DNA from: Thermophilibacter provencensis
Lineage (GTDB): Bacteria > Actinomycetota > Coriobacteriia > Coriobacteriales > Atopobiaceae
DNA length: 64,000 bases
Assembly: GCF_900128445.1 (NCBI RefSeq)
Contig: NZ_LT671417.1
Coordinates: 310,001-374,000 of the forward strand
Direction of reading: 5' to 3'
The translations under genes and the position numbers were made by a program. Below, in pieces: positions 25,389 through 32,507 of this stretch (positions are counted from its first letter, which is position 1; every line of letters starts with the position of its first letter). The notes below the pieces were generated by a model. It was not told where the DNA came from. It worked only from the letters and a program-made list of their open reading frames with translations, and did not search any database.

Positions 25389-25609
25389 TCTAGAATTTGC
25401 GGCCCTTGTCCGGGGCGATTCTAGAAATCGCCGCCCTTGTCGCCGGCCCTTCTGAGAAACGGCGGCCTTGTCCGGGAGGCTTCTAGAGAACGCGGCCCTT
25501 GTCCGCCGCAGGGGCCGCGGGGCCGTACAACCCCTCGGATTCCTAGACACGGTGCGGACAAGGGCGGCGTTTCCTAGGCGCGGCCAGGACAAGGGCGGCG
25601 TTTCCGAGA
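25389..25609. repeat. Mirror array A, 31-bp unit: four direct units, then three inverted
   Basis: Direct units (consensus CTAGRAANCGCCGCCCTTG plus TCC) start at 25389, 25420, 25451 and 25482, exactly 31 bp apart. Inverted units start at 25525, 25556 and 25587, again 31 bp apart; the innermost is degenerate. The centre (CCGCAGGGGCCGCGGGGCC region) is shared with array B at 32210-32492. The left edge is 14 bp from the IS end. No gene is present in 25375-25626. Confidence 0.88.
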
Positions 25610-25626
25610 AGGGCGCGCCGCCGTGA

Positions 25627-26280
25627 CTACGCCAGCGAGGCGACCCGTCGCTCCCCGACCAGGTCGACCAGCTCGAAGAGGTCGTCCATCACGAGGTCCG
25701 CCTCGCGCTGGTCGAGAAGGGCCCCGTCCGGCTGGCGCAGCGCGCACACGAGCGCGCCCGCCGCCTTGCCGGCACGGATGCCGGTCGGCGAGTCCTCGAC
25801 CACGACGGACTCCTCGGGGGACACGCGCAGGCGTCGCATGGCGCGCAGGTAAATCTCGGGGTCGGGCTTGTGGGCGACGCACTCGTCGCCGCTGATCACG
25901 TAGTCCGTGAGGCCGCCGAGGTCGAGCGCCTCCATGCACTCCTCGATGAGGAAGCGCGGCGACGACGAGCAGATGGCGATCCTCACGCCACGGCCGCGCA
26001 GGGCGACGAACGTCGCGTGCGCGTGCCTGTTGCCCAGCTCGCCCCAGGGCGTGGGATGCTCGTCGGCGAAGCGGTTGTACCCGGCGCGCAGGCGCTCCCG
26101 CAGCGCGGCGTCGCCGGGGACGCAGCGCTCCCAGGACTCGTCGTCGTGGACGCCGGTCCAGTCGTCGACGTCACCCAGCTCGAACCCCTGACCGCGCAGA
26201 TACTCGACGCGACGCCGGTTGTAGTAGCGCTCGGTGAACGCAAGCACCCCGTCCATGTCGAACAGCGCCGCCTTGACCAC
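25627..26280 (-). CDS. HAD-superfamily phosphatase, beta-phosphoglucomutase-like
   Basis: 217 residues. Motif I is ALFDMDGVLAF, motif II ICSSSPRF, motif III lysine in CVAHKPDPEIYLRAMRRL, motif IV VVEDSPTGIRAGKAAG; the helical cap lies between I and II. This is the phosphoglycolate phosphatase/beta-phosphoglucomutase subgroup acting on sugar phosphates. GTG start with AAGGAG 7 nt upstream. It follows the PTS EIID gene on the same strand but a strong hairpin (26303-26341) separates them, so partial co-transcription is the most that can be claimed; a role on the sugar phosphate delivered by the PTS is plausible. Confidence 0.88.
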   Translation of the reverse strand: MVKAALFDMDGVLAFTERYYNRRRVEYLRGQGFELGDVDDWTGVHDDESWERCVPGDAALRERLRAGYNRFADEHPTPWGELGNRHAHATFVALRGRGVRIAICSSSPRFLIEECMEALDLGGLTDYVISGDECVAHKPDPEIYLRAMRRLRVSPEESVVVEDSPTGIRAGKAAGALVCALRQPDGALLDQREADLVMDDLFELVDLVGERRVASLA

Positions 26281-26302
26281 TTCCGCTCCTTCCGTGAGAC
26301 GA

Positions 26303-26341
26303 CGCGCCGCCGCGGCCGCGGGGGGCGGGCGCGGCGGCGCG
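26303..26341 (-). terminator. Hairpin between EIID and the HAD phosphatase gene
   Basis: CGCGCCGCCGCG pairs with CGCGGCGGCGCG across a 15-nt loop. No U-run follows, so attenuation or mRNA stabilisation is as likely as full termination. Confidence 0.6.
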
Positions 26342-26364
26342 AGAGAGGGACGTTGCGCAGGGTC

Positions 26365-27180
26365 CTACACGAGCCCGAGGGCGGCGAGGACAATGCCCAG
26401 GATGAGCAGGCCGAACATGACCATCGTGCCCGAGCGTCCGCTCTTGAGCAGCTTGTAGCAGCCACCGACGAGGCCGAGCGGGAGGATGTACGGGCAGATC
26501 TGGTCGAGGACCTCCTGGAGCACGACCGTGGCGCCGTTGATGTCGACCGTGGCGCTGAGCGTGAGCAGGACCATCGAGGGGATCATGGCGCCGATGACCA
26601 TGAGGCCCATGATGCGCGCGGCCTCGGTGACCTTCTGGAGCGTGCCGTCGCTCGAGATGCGCTCGAGGAACTTGGAGCCGCCGCTGTAGCCGATCTTGAA
26701 GCCCCAGCGACGCACGATCTCGGACGGGATCACGTTGAGGATCGCGTAGATGATCGGGCCGAGGACGTTGCCCGCCACGGCGAGCGGCGCGCCGATGCCG
26801 GCGCCGATGACGCGGAAGGTGCCCCAGAAGAACGAGTCGCCGATGCCGGCGAGCGGGCCCATGAGCGCCGCCTTGACCGAGGTGATGGAGCTGGTGTCGT
26901 AGCTTCCGGGCTCGGAGGCGTTCTGCTCCTCCATCGCGCAGGTCAGGCCGATGATGAACGGGGAGGTGGACGTCGCGCAGTTGAAGAACTCGAGGTGGCG
27001 CTTCACGGCCTCCTGCATGGCCTTCGGGTCGTCCTTGTAGAGCTCCTTCAGGGCGGGCATCATCGTGTAGCCGTAGCCCGTGGACATCTGCCGCTCGTAG
27101 TTGAAGCAGCCGAGCAGCTGGTAGTGACGCCAGAAGACGCGGCGGAGGGTCTTGGCGCTAATCTTCTTCTCTTCTGCCAT
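26365..27180 (-). CDS. PTS mannose/fructose/sorbose-family EIID component
   Basis: A 271-residue membrane subunit that, with EIIC, forms the sugar channel of a mannose-family phosphotransferase system. The N-terminus carries RRVFWRHYQLLGCFNYERQM, the middle the conserved PFIIGLTCAMEEQNA and ALMGPLAGIGDSFFWGTFRV, and the C-terminus hydrophobic segments (VIGAMIPSMVLLTLS; TMVMFGLLILGIVLAALGLV). Two bases separate it from EIIC, so it is translated with it. Complete relative to the family. Confidence 0.95.
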   Translation of the reverse strand: MAEEKKISAKTLRRVFWRHYQLLGCFNYERQMSTGYGYTMMPALKELYKDDPKAMQEAVKRHLEFFNCATSTSPFIIGLTCAMEEQNASEPGSYDTSSITSVKAALMGPLAGIGDSFFWGTFRVIGAGIGAPLAVAGNVLGPIIYAILNVIPSEIVRRWGFKIGYSGGSKFLERISSDGTLQKVTEAARIMGLMVIGAMIPSMVLLTLSATVDINGATVVLQEVLDQICPYILPLGLVGGCYKLLKSGRSGTMVMFGLLILGIVLAALGLV

Positions 27181-27182
27181 GA

Positions 27183-27977
27183 TTAGAGCTCCTCACTGTC
27201 GTCATCGTCGACGACGGTCTCACCGGACGTGGCGGCAAGGACGGACCCGGAGGCCTTGTTGCCGCTCAGCATGTAGTAGACGACGGCCGCGATGGCTCCG
27301 AAGAAGGCGGCGCCGAGGGTGCTCACGCCGAGGAACGCGGCGAGCGCGAAGCCGAGGAACAGGAACACGCCGAACTTCTTGTCCCAAGTGAGCTGGATCA
27401 GCATGGCCACGCCGAGGGCGGGCAGGATGTTGCCGGACTGGTTGAGGCCGTTCTGGATGACGTCGGGGATCTGGTCCACGAAGGCGGTGATGACGCCGGA
27501 GCCCAGAACGAAGCCTAGGAAGATGGGCACGAACTTGAACAGGAAGTACACGATGCCGCCGCCCCAGACGCACCAGTCGATGAGGTCGTACTTCTCCTTG
27601 TCGGCGAGGCGGTCGGCCTGGTGGGCGAAGAAGGTGTTCACGATCGGCGCCGCGATGTCGCAGATCTGCGCGACGACGGCGATGGGCACCGCGAGGGCGA
27701 GCGTGGTCTCGTAGGACGCGCCGGTGCTGATCGCGAGCGCGGTCGCGAGCGCGGAGCCCACGACGACGTTGGGCGGGGTGGTGGTGCCGATGCCGTTGAG
27801 GCCCATCCACACGAGCTCGAGCTCGCCGCCGATCACGAGGCCCTTCATCGGGTCGCCCATGATGAGGCCCACGATCGGGCCGATGATGATCGGGCGGTCG
27901 AGCATGTGCTGACCACCGAGACGGGACTCGAGGTAGATCAGCGACGCCACGAGGGCGACCAAGAATCCTTGCAGCAT
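27183..27977 (-). CDS. PTS mannose/fructose/sorbose-family EIIC component
   Basis: 264 residues, mostly hydrophobic. The N-terminal LVALVASLIYLESRLGGQHM and the signature IGGELELVWMGLNGIGTTTP match the sugar-binding EIIC family. It forms the transport unit with EIID. The C-terminus ends in a run of acidic residues (VVDDDDSEEL) that is not a standard family feature. The gene follows EIIB after a 60-bp gap that contains a GC hairpin. Confidence 0.95.
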   Translation of the reverse strand: MLQGFLVALVASLIYLESRLGGQHMLDRPIIIGPIVGLIMGDPMKGLVIGGELELVWMGLNGIGTTTPPNVVVGSALATALAISTGASYETTLALAVPIAVVAQICDIAAPIVNTFFAHQADRLADKEKYDLIDWCVWGGGIVYFLFKFVPIFLGFVLGSGVITAFVDQIPDVIQNGLNQSGNILPALGVAMLIQLTWDKKFGVFLFLGFALAAFLGVSTLGAAFFGAIAAVVYYMLSGNKASGSVLAATSGETVVDDDDSEEL

Positions 27978-28004
27978 GTCGTTCCTCTCTCTTGCTGACT
28001 TGCG

Positions 28005-28030
28005 GCGGGCGCGCCGGGCGACGCGCCCGC
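28005..28030 (-). promoter_or_regulatory. Intercistronic hairpin between EIIB and EIIC
   Basis: GCGGGCGCG pairs with CGCGCCCGC around an 8-nt loop in the short gap between two PTS genes. It probably protects or tunes mRNA segments of the operon. Confidence 0.5.
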
Positions 28031-28037
28031 TCCGTTC

Positions 28038-28541
28038 CTACTTGAAGGCCCGCTCGATGGCCGCGAAGTCGGCGCTCTCGAGCGTGGGGTTGGCCTGGCC
28101 GAAGACCGTGACGCCGGCGTCGTTCAGGGCGCGCGCCGCCTCGAGCTCCTCGGCGGTGGTGTAGACCTGCGGGATGATGGCCACGTAGGTCTCGCCGGGC
28201 TTCTTGTTCACGCCGGCGGTGCCGATGTTGAGACGCGTGAACTTGTGCACGTCGTCCAGCAGGTCATAGATCCGCTTGGCGTCCTCCACCGTCTGCGTGA
28301 CCAGGAAGATCTTCTTGTTGTCGTTGACGGGGTTGTTGAGCGCGGCCGCCGCCTTCTCGACGGACTTGACGAACAGCTTCACGCCGGCGGGCTTGGCCAG
28401 CTTGAGCGAGTTCTTCTTGAACTCGTCGGCCGCCGCGGCGTCGTTGGCCACCAGAATGGTCTCCGGCGCGAGGTGCGACGTCCAGGCAACGGCTACGAGT
28501 CCGTGGATGAGGCGGTCGTCTGCCCTGGTGAGCACGATCAT
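28038..28541 (-). CDS. PTS mannose/fructose/sorbose-family EIIB component
   Basis: A 167-residue cytoplasmic phosphocarrier that passes phosphate from EIIA to the sugar. The conserved N-terminus IVLTRADDRLIHGLVAVAW contains the phosphorylated His (in LIHG, about residue 13). The rest matches the Man-family IIB fold (FLVTQTVEDAKRIYDLLDDV). Normal length. Confidence 0.95.
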   Translation of the reverse strand: MIVLTRADDRLIHGLVAVAWTSHLAPETILVANDAAAADEFKKNSLKLAKPAGVKLFVKSVEKAAAALNNPVNDNKKIFLVTQTVEDAKRIYDLLDDVHKFTRLNIGTAGVNKKPGETYVAIIPQVYTTAEELEAARALNDAGVTVFGQANPTLESADFAAIERAFK

Positions 28542-28570
28542 GTCTACTCCCTTCCCTGTTCTTCTCGGCT

Positions 28571-28587
28571 GCTCGCCCGCGGCGAGC
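28571..28587 (-). promoter_or_regulatory. Intercistronic hairpin between EIIA and EIIB
   Basis: GCTCGCC pairs with GGCGAGC around CGC, 7 bp after the EIIA end. It resembles the other intercistronic hairpin in this operon. Confidence 0.45.
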
Positions 28588-28594
28588 CTCTTGG

Positions 28595-29032
28595 CTAGAG
28601 CTCCTCCTCGTCCTCGTCTCCCTCCTCCTCGGCGCTCGGCTCCTCGGGAGCGGGGATGTCCGCGAGGGGGAGCATGAGCTGGGCGCGTGCGCTCGCCACC
28701 GTCTGCGCGAGCGTCTCATACGTGGGGTCGTCCTCGAACGCGAGCTCGAGGAGCAGAGGCATGTTGATGCCGCTCACCAGCAGGAATCCGTACTCGCCCG
28801 CCAGCCTCATCGCCACCTGGTTGACGGAGCCGCCGGGGATGTCGGTGCACACGACGACGGGGCCGCCCGCGGGCAGCGCCTCGAGCGCCTCTCGCAGCTC
28901 GCGCTCGAACTCGGTCGTCGCCACGTAGCCGTTGAGGTAGTGGACGTTGTCGGCGTCCGCCTTGAAGAAGCGGATCGCGCCGGCAAAGCCCTCGGCGAGC
29001 GTGGAGTGCGTGGCGATAAGAACCTGGCTCAT
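28595..29032 (-). CDS. PTS mannose/fructose/sorbose-family EIIA component
   Basis: 145 residues. QVLIATHSTLAEGFAGAIRF carries the phospho-accepting His (about residue 9), and VVVCTDIPGGSVNQVAMRL is the second family block. The C-terminal 25 residues are an acidic tail (PSAEEEGDEDEEEL) beyond the EIIA fold. It starts 9 bp after the SIS-domain gene and so is translated with it. Confidence 0.95.
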   Translation of the reverse strand: MSQVLIATHSTLAEGFAGAIRFFKADADNVHYLNGYVATTEFERELREALEALPAGGPVVVCTDIPGGSVNQVAMRLAGEYGFLLVSGINMPLLLELAFEDDPTYETLAQTVASARAQLMLPLADIPAPEEPSAEEEGDEDEEEL

Positions 29033-29041
29033 GGCGCGCTC

Positions 29042-30148
29042 CTAGTTGAGGTGGGCGAACGAGGTGCGGTTGGCCGGGCGGTAGCGCGTGTCGATCTTGG
29101 CGTTGATGCAGTTGCGGCAGGCCATGATCTGCAGGGGGATCACCATGACCAGCGGGGTGAGCTCGTCGGGGACCTCCTGCTCGAAGCAGATGGACTTCTC
29201 GCCAAACTCCCCGGCGTGGTCGCCGTTGGTGATGACGAAGACGTGGTCGGTGACCTTGTTGTCCTCGTACCACTTGAGGAAGCTCGGGACGCGCTCGATG
29301 CCGGGGCCGTCCGGCGCGACGAAGAAGGAGTAGTTGTTCTCGTCGAGCGCGTAGTGCGGGCCGTGGATCATCTCCTCGAGCTCGTAGCCGCGCACCGGCT
29401 TGTGGAAGGTCTCGTTGAGCTTGAGCTCGGCCTCCTCGGCGGTGCAGGCGTTGATGCCGTAGGTGCAGACGTAGCCGCGCGTGATGGCCATGAGCTCGAA
29501 GACGTTCGCGTCGTACCAGGCGTCGGCCTGGGCGACGAAGCTGTCGTAGTCGTTCGCGAGGCGCTCGGCGTCGGCGAGCTTCTGCGCGTAGGCGGCGTCG
29601 TCGAGGGTGCCCAGGGCGTGGCCGGCGGCGATGGCGAGCAGGTAACCCTCGAAGAGCGAGACCTGGTAGCCGCGCGTCTCCACGTGCACCTCCTCCTTGC
29701 CCGTGAGCAGACGGATGGCGGAGTCGACGCTCTCGGTGACGGGGCTGTCCATGACGTCGGTGAGCGCGAGCGCGTAGAAGCCGGCCTCGTGCGCGCGGCG
29801 CATGACGTCGATGGTGGAGACGCTCGTGCCGGACTGCGAGACGCCCACGACGAGCACCTGGTCGGGACGATAGGCGCCGCTCGTGGCGATGTCGTTCTCG
29901 TCGAAGCGCGTGGGGAAGCCGGCGCTGGCCTCGACGCGCGCGTAGCGCTGCATGAGCGTGGAGATGTAGATCGAGGCGTTGTAGCTCGTGCCCGAGCCCA
30001 CGAAGTAGACGCGCTTGAAGTCGTGCGTCGTCATGAGCTCGACGAACGGGTCGCAGAACACCGCGCGCTCCGCGAAGGCGTTGCGCAGCGCGTGGCCGGT
30101 GTCCTTGATGTAGCCGTACATGCTGGGGTCTTCGAGCTTGGTGATCAT
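29042..30148 (-). CDS. SIS-domain sugar isomerase/deglycase
   Basis: A 368-residue double-SIS protein like FrlB/GfrF (fructoselysine-6-phosphate deglycase) and AgaS/glucosamine-6-phosphate deaminases. The first SIS domain has YFVGSGTSYNASIYISTLMQ and VGVSQSGTSVSTIDVM; the second covers the C-terminal half with ELKLNETFHKPVRGYELEEM and HGPHYALDENNYSF. No glutaminase domain is present, so it is not GlmS. As the first gene of an operon with a Man-family PTS, it probably processes the 6-phosphorylated import product, either an amino sugar or an Amadori compound. AAGGAG lies 6 nt before the ATG. Expression is likely controlled by the divergent GntR regulator. Confidence 0.85.
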   Translation of the reverse strand: MITKLEDPSMYGYIKDTGHALRNAFAERAVFCDPFVELMTTHDFKRVYFVGSGTSYNASIYISTLMQRYARVEASAGFPTRFDENDIATSGAYRPDQVLVVGVSQSGTSVSTIDVMRRAHEAGFYALALTDVMDSPVTESVDSAIRLLTGKEEVHVETRGYQVSLFEGYLLAIAAGHALGTLDDAAYAQKLADAERLANDYDSFVAQADAWYDANVFELMAITRGYVCTYGINACTAEEAELKLNETFHKPVRGYELEEMIHGPHYALDENNYSFFVAPDGPGIERVPSFLKWYEDNKVTDHVFVITNGDHAGEFGEKSICFEQEVPDELTPLVMVIPLQIMACRNCINAKIDTRYRPANRTSFAHLN

Positions 30149-30183
30149 GTCCGCTCCTTCGGTCCGCTTGTCCTTAGCAACTT

Positions 30184-30193
30184 TGTATATACA
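30184..30193. promoter_or_regulatory. Candidate GntR operator, site 1 (TGTATATACA)
   Basis: A perfect 10-bp palindrome 35 bp upstream of the SIS-gene start. It shares TGTA(T/C)A(G/T)ACA with two more sites in the same divergent gap. Confidence 0.55.
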
Positions 30194-30270
30194 TTTTGTC
30201 TCTTTGTAATGACATTGTGGGCCGAATGGTATCTATCCGTCGGTAACTGGCTGATGGCGAGGTGAACATA

Positions 30271-30280
30271 TGTACAGACA
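30271..30280. promoter_or_regulatory. Candidate GntR operator, site 2 (TGTACAGACA)
   Basis: Matches the shared decamer and lies in the middle of the 275-bp divergent region, 87 bp from site 1. Confidence 0.5.
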
Positions 30281-30365
30281 AACCTGAAAAACAGCAGCTC
30301 CTGGAGGCGGCGTCGCTGGCGGAAGCCACCGGAACCCGACGTGTTTCGACCGTTGGAATAATTCA

Positions 30366-30375
30366 TGTATAGACA
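30366..30375. promoter_or_regulatory. Candidate GntR operator, site 3 (TGTATAGACA)
   Basis: Lies 48 bp before the GntR start, 95 bp from site 2, in A+T-richer DNA; suits autoregulation. Confidence 0.55.
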
Positions 30376-30423
30376 ATTACAAACAGTTTGTTACCCTCCT
30401 TGGTAGAGACGGGAGGAGGCGTC

Positions 30424-31137
30424 ATGGCGCGAGAGCCCAAGTACCGGTTGGTCGAGAAGACCGTCCACGAGATGATCGAGGACGGGACGCTCAAGGTGGG
30501 AGACCAGGTCCCCACCGAGGAGGAGCTCTGCGAGCGGTTTGGCTTCTCGCGCATGACCGTGAGCAAGGCCCTCAACAACCTCTCCGCCGACGGCTACATC
30601 GAGCGCGTCCCCGGGCGCGGCAGCTTCGTGACCCGCCGCCACGTGAACAAGAGCCTCGCCGGCGGGGCGAGCTTCACCGAGGACATGGCCGCCATCGGCC
30701 TGAAGGCCGGCGCGCGCCTCATCTCCTACGAGGTCGTCAGCGCAGCAGACGCGCCGGTGGCTGCCGAGAAGCTCGGGCTCTCGGGCACGGACCTCATCCA
30801 CCACTTCGTGCGCCTCCGCACCGGCGACGACATGCCCATAGCCATCAGCGACACCTACATCTCCGCCCCCGTAATCCCCGCGATCAGCGTGGAGTGCCTG
30901 AACGGCTCGCTCTACGACTACGTCCACTCGCTCGGCATCAGCACCTCGCACGTCGACCAGGAGCTTCGCGCGCTGCTGCCCACCGAGGAGCAGAAGCGCC
31001 TGCTCGAGGCCGACGACATCGCCCTGCTCTGCTCGTCGCACGTGACCTACACCACGATCGACGGCATCTCTGTGCCGTTCGAGTACATCAACACCTACTA
31101 CAACGGGAGCGTCTACACCTACCGCCACACCACGTAG
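30424..31137 (+). CDS. GntR/HutC-family transcription regulator (UTRA domain)
   Basis: 237 residues. N-terminal winged helix: KYRLVEKTVHEMIEDGTLKV, then PTEEELCERFGFSRMTVSKA and GRGSFVTRR, a textbook GntR DNA-binding domain (1-72). Residues about 90-235 form a UTRA ligand-binding domain that usually senses a phosphorylated sugar. The ATG at 30424 has GGAGG 5 nt upstream, better than the start 12 codons earlier. It diverges from the SIS-PTS operon, and three shared decamers lie between the genes, so it probably represses both and is relieved by the operon's sugar phosphate. Confidence 0.93.
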   Translation: MAREPKYRLVEKTVHEMIEDGTLKVGDQVPTEEELCERFGFSRMTVSKALNNLSADGYIERVPGRGSFVTRRHVNKSLAGGASFTEDMAAIGLKAGARLISYEVVSAADAPVAAEKLGLSGTDLIHHFVRLRTGDDMPIAISDTYISAPVIPAISVECLNGSLYDYVHSLGISTSHVDQELRALLPTEEQKRLLEADDIALLCSSHVTYTTIDGISVPFEYINTYYNGSVYTYRHTT

Positions 31138-31159
31138 GTCTTCAACAACGGAGGAACGC

Positions 31160-32176
31160 ATGCGTCACGACGACCCTGGGCGGCTCGCCGCCGAGGAGGA
31201 GCTCTCTCATGCCGGGGTGAGGCCGGAGCAGGCCTCGCCCGCCTACGAGGGGGCGCCCGTCATCCAGGCCGAGCGTCTGCTCACGCCCGAGGAAGAGCGC
31301 ATGAGCGACCGCCTGCTGCTGCGCCGCGACCGCCCGAGCATGGTGCGGACCGCCGTGGCGGTGAACGTCGGGGCGATTCTGTGCGCGCTGTCCTACGTGC
31401 TGTTCCAGGCCCCCAACAACCTCGCCACCGGCGGTGCATCGGGCATGGCCATCGTCATCTCCACGCTCGTCCCCGCCCTGCCGAGCGACGTGGCGCTCTG
31501 GGCCGTGAACGTGGCGCTCGTGGTGGTCGGCCTGATCTTCGTCGAGCGTCGCGCCGTGGCCTGGAGCGTCGTGGCGTCGATCCTGCTCTCGGTATACGTA
31601 AGCGTGCTCCAGGCGCTGGTCCCCGTGAGCGGGTCCGTGACGGGGGACCTCTGGATCGACCTCGTCTGCTCGCTGGTGCTCGTCGCCGCAGGCGCGGGCA
31701 TCGCCTACAACGCCGGCGCCTCCACGGGAGGGACCGACATCCTGGTGATGGCGCTCGCGCGACACACGAGCCTGCCCACCGGCCACGCGATCACTGTGGT
31801 CAACGCCGTGACCGCCTGCTCGGGCGTGGCGCTCTACGGGGCGCGGACGGGCATTTACTGCATCATTGGCCTGCTGCTGGAGACGGTCATCGTGAACGGC
31901 GTGCTCGACGACCTCAAGCAGCACAAGGTCTGCACCGTCGTCTGCCGCCAGCCCGCGCGCGTCCAGGAGTTCGTGGTGCGCCGCCTCGCGCGCACCGCCA
32001 CGGTCTGGCTTGCGTACGGGGCGTACACGGGCAGGGAGCTCTCGGTCGTGATGACCGTGCTGACGCGTTCGGAGGCCCTCAGGCTCGAGAAGTACCTGCG
32101 GGGGATCGACCCGGACGCCTTCGTGACCTACGTCAACACGTCGCAGATCACGGGCCACGGCTTCCGCTGGGTGTAG
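31160..32176 (+). CDS. YitT-family membrane protein (DUF161 + DUF2179)
   Basis: 338 residues. A 60-residue cytoplasmic N-terminus rich in Glu and Arg is followed by about six transmembrane helices with the family motifs APNNLATGGASGMAIVIST and YNAGASTGGTDILVMALARH, then a C-terminal soluble DUF2179 domain (about 255-338). Function of the family is unknown; transport or sensing is suggested by architecture. GGAGG precedes the ATG. It follows the GntR gene by 22 bp on the same strand and may be co-transcribed with it. Confidence 0.88.
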   Translation: MRHDDPGRLAAEEELSHAGVRPEQASPAYEGAPVIQAERLLTPEEERMSDRLLLRRDRPSMVRTAVAVNVGAILCALSYVLFQAPNNLATGGASGMAIVISTLVPALPSDVALWAVNVALVVVGLIFVERRAVAWSVVASILLSVYVSVLQALVPVSGSVTGDLWIDLVCSLVLVAAGAGIAYNAGASTGGTDILVMALARHTSLPTGHAITVVNAVTACSGVALYGARTGIYCIIGLLLETVIVNGVLDDLKQHKVCTVVCRQPARVQEFVVRRLARTATVWLAYGAYTGRELSVVMTVLTRSEALRLEKYLRGIDPDAFVTYVNTSQITGHGFRWV

Positions 32177-32209
32177 GGTTGCGTCCGGACTGTTCTTATC
32201 GGCCGCAAC

Positions 32210-32492
32210 TCCAAGAATCGCCGGGGTTGTCCGGGGGACGTCTAGGATTTGCCGCCCTTGTCCGGGGCGGCCCCGGGAATCGCCGCCCTTGTCGCCCGCC
32301 CTTCTAAGAAACGGCGACCTTGTTCGAAGAGCTTCTAGAGAACGCGGCCCTTGTCCGCCGCAAGGGCCGCGGGGCAGTACAACCCCTCGGATTCCTAGAC
32401 GCGGCGCGGACAAGGGCGGCATTTCCTAGATGCGGCCAGGACAAGGGTCGGCTTTCCTAGAAGCGCGGGCGACAAGGGCGGGGATTCCGAGA
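32210..32492. repeat. Mirror array B, 31-bp unit: five direct units, then four inverted
   Basis: Direct units start at 32210, 32241, 32272, 32303 and 32334; inverted units start at 32377, 32408, 32439 and 32470. Every step is exactly 31 bp. The best units read TCTAGAGAACGCGGCCCTTG and, inverted, GGACAAGGGCGGCATTTCCT. The central block is nearly identical to that of array A. The array fills the 331-bp gap between the convergent YitT and mfd gene ends and contains no gene. Confidence 0.9.
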
Positions 32493-32507
32493 AGGGCAGC
32501 GACCCCG

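Noticed and set aside
25332-25592. N-terminal extension of the element 2 transposase frame through the mirror array
   Set aside because: The extension translates repeat DNA outside the IS end; the ATG at 25331 has GGAGG in front and lies inside the terminal repeat.
32210-32492. CRISPR array interpretation of the 31-bp periodic units
   Set aside because: Units diverge, there are no unique spacers of CRISPR length, orientation reverses at the centre, and no cas genes are nearby.
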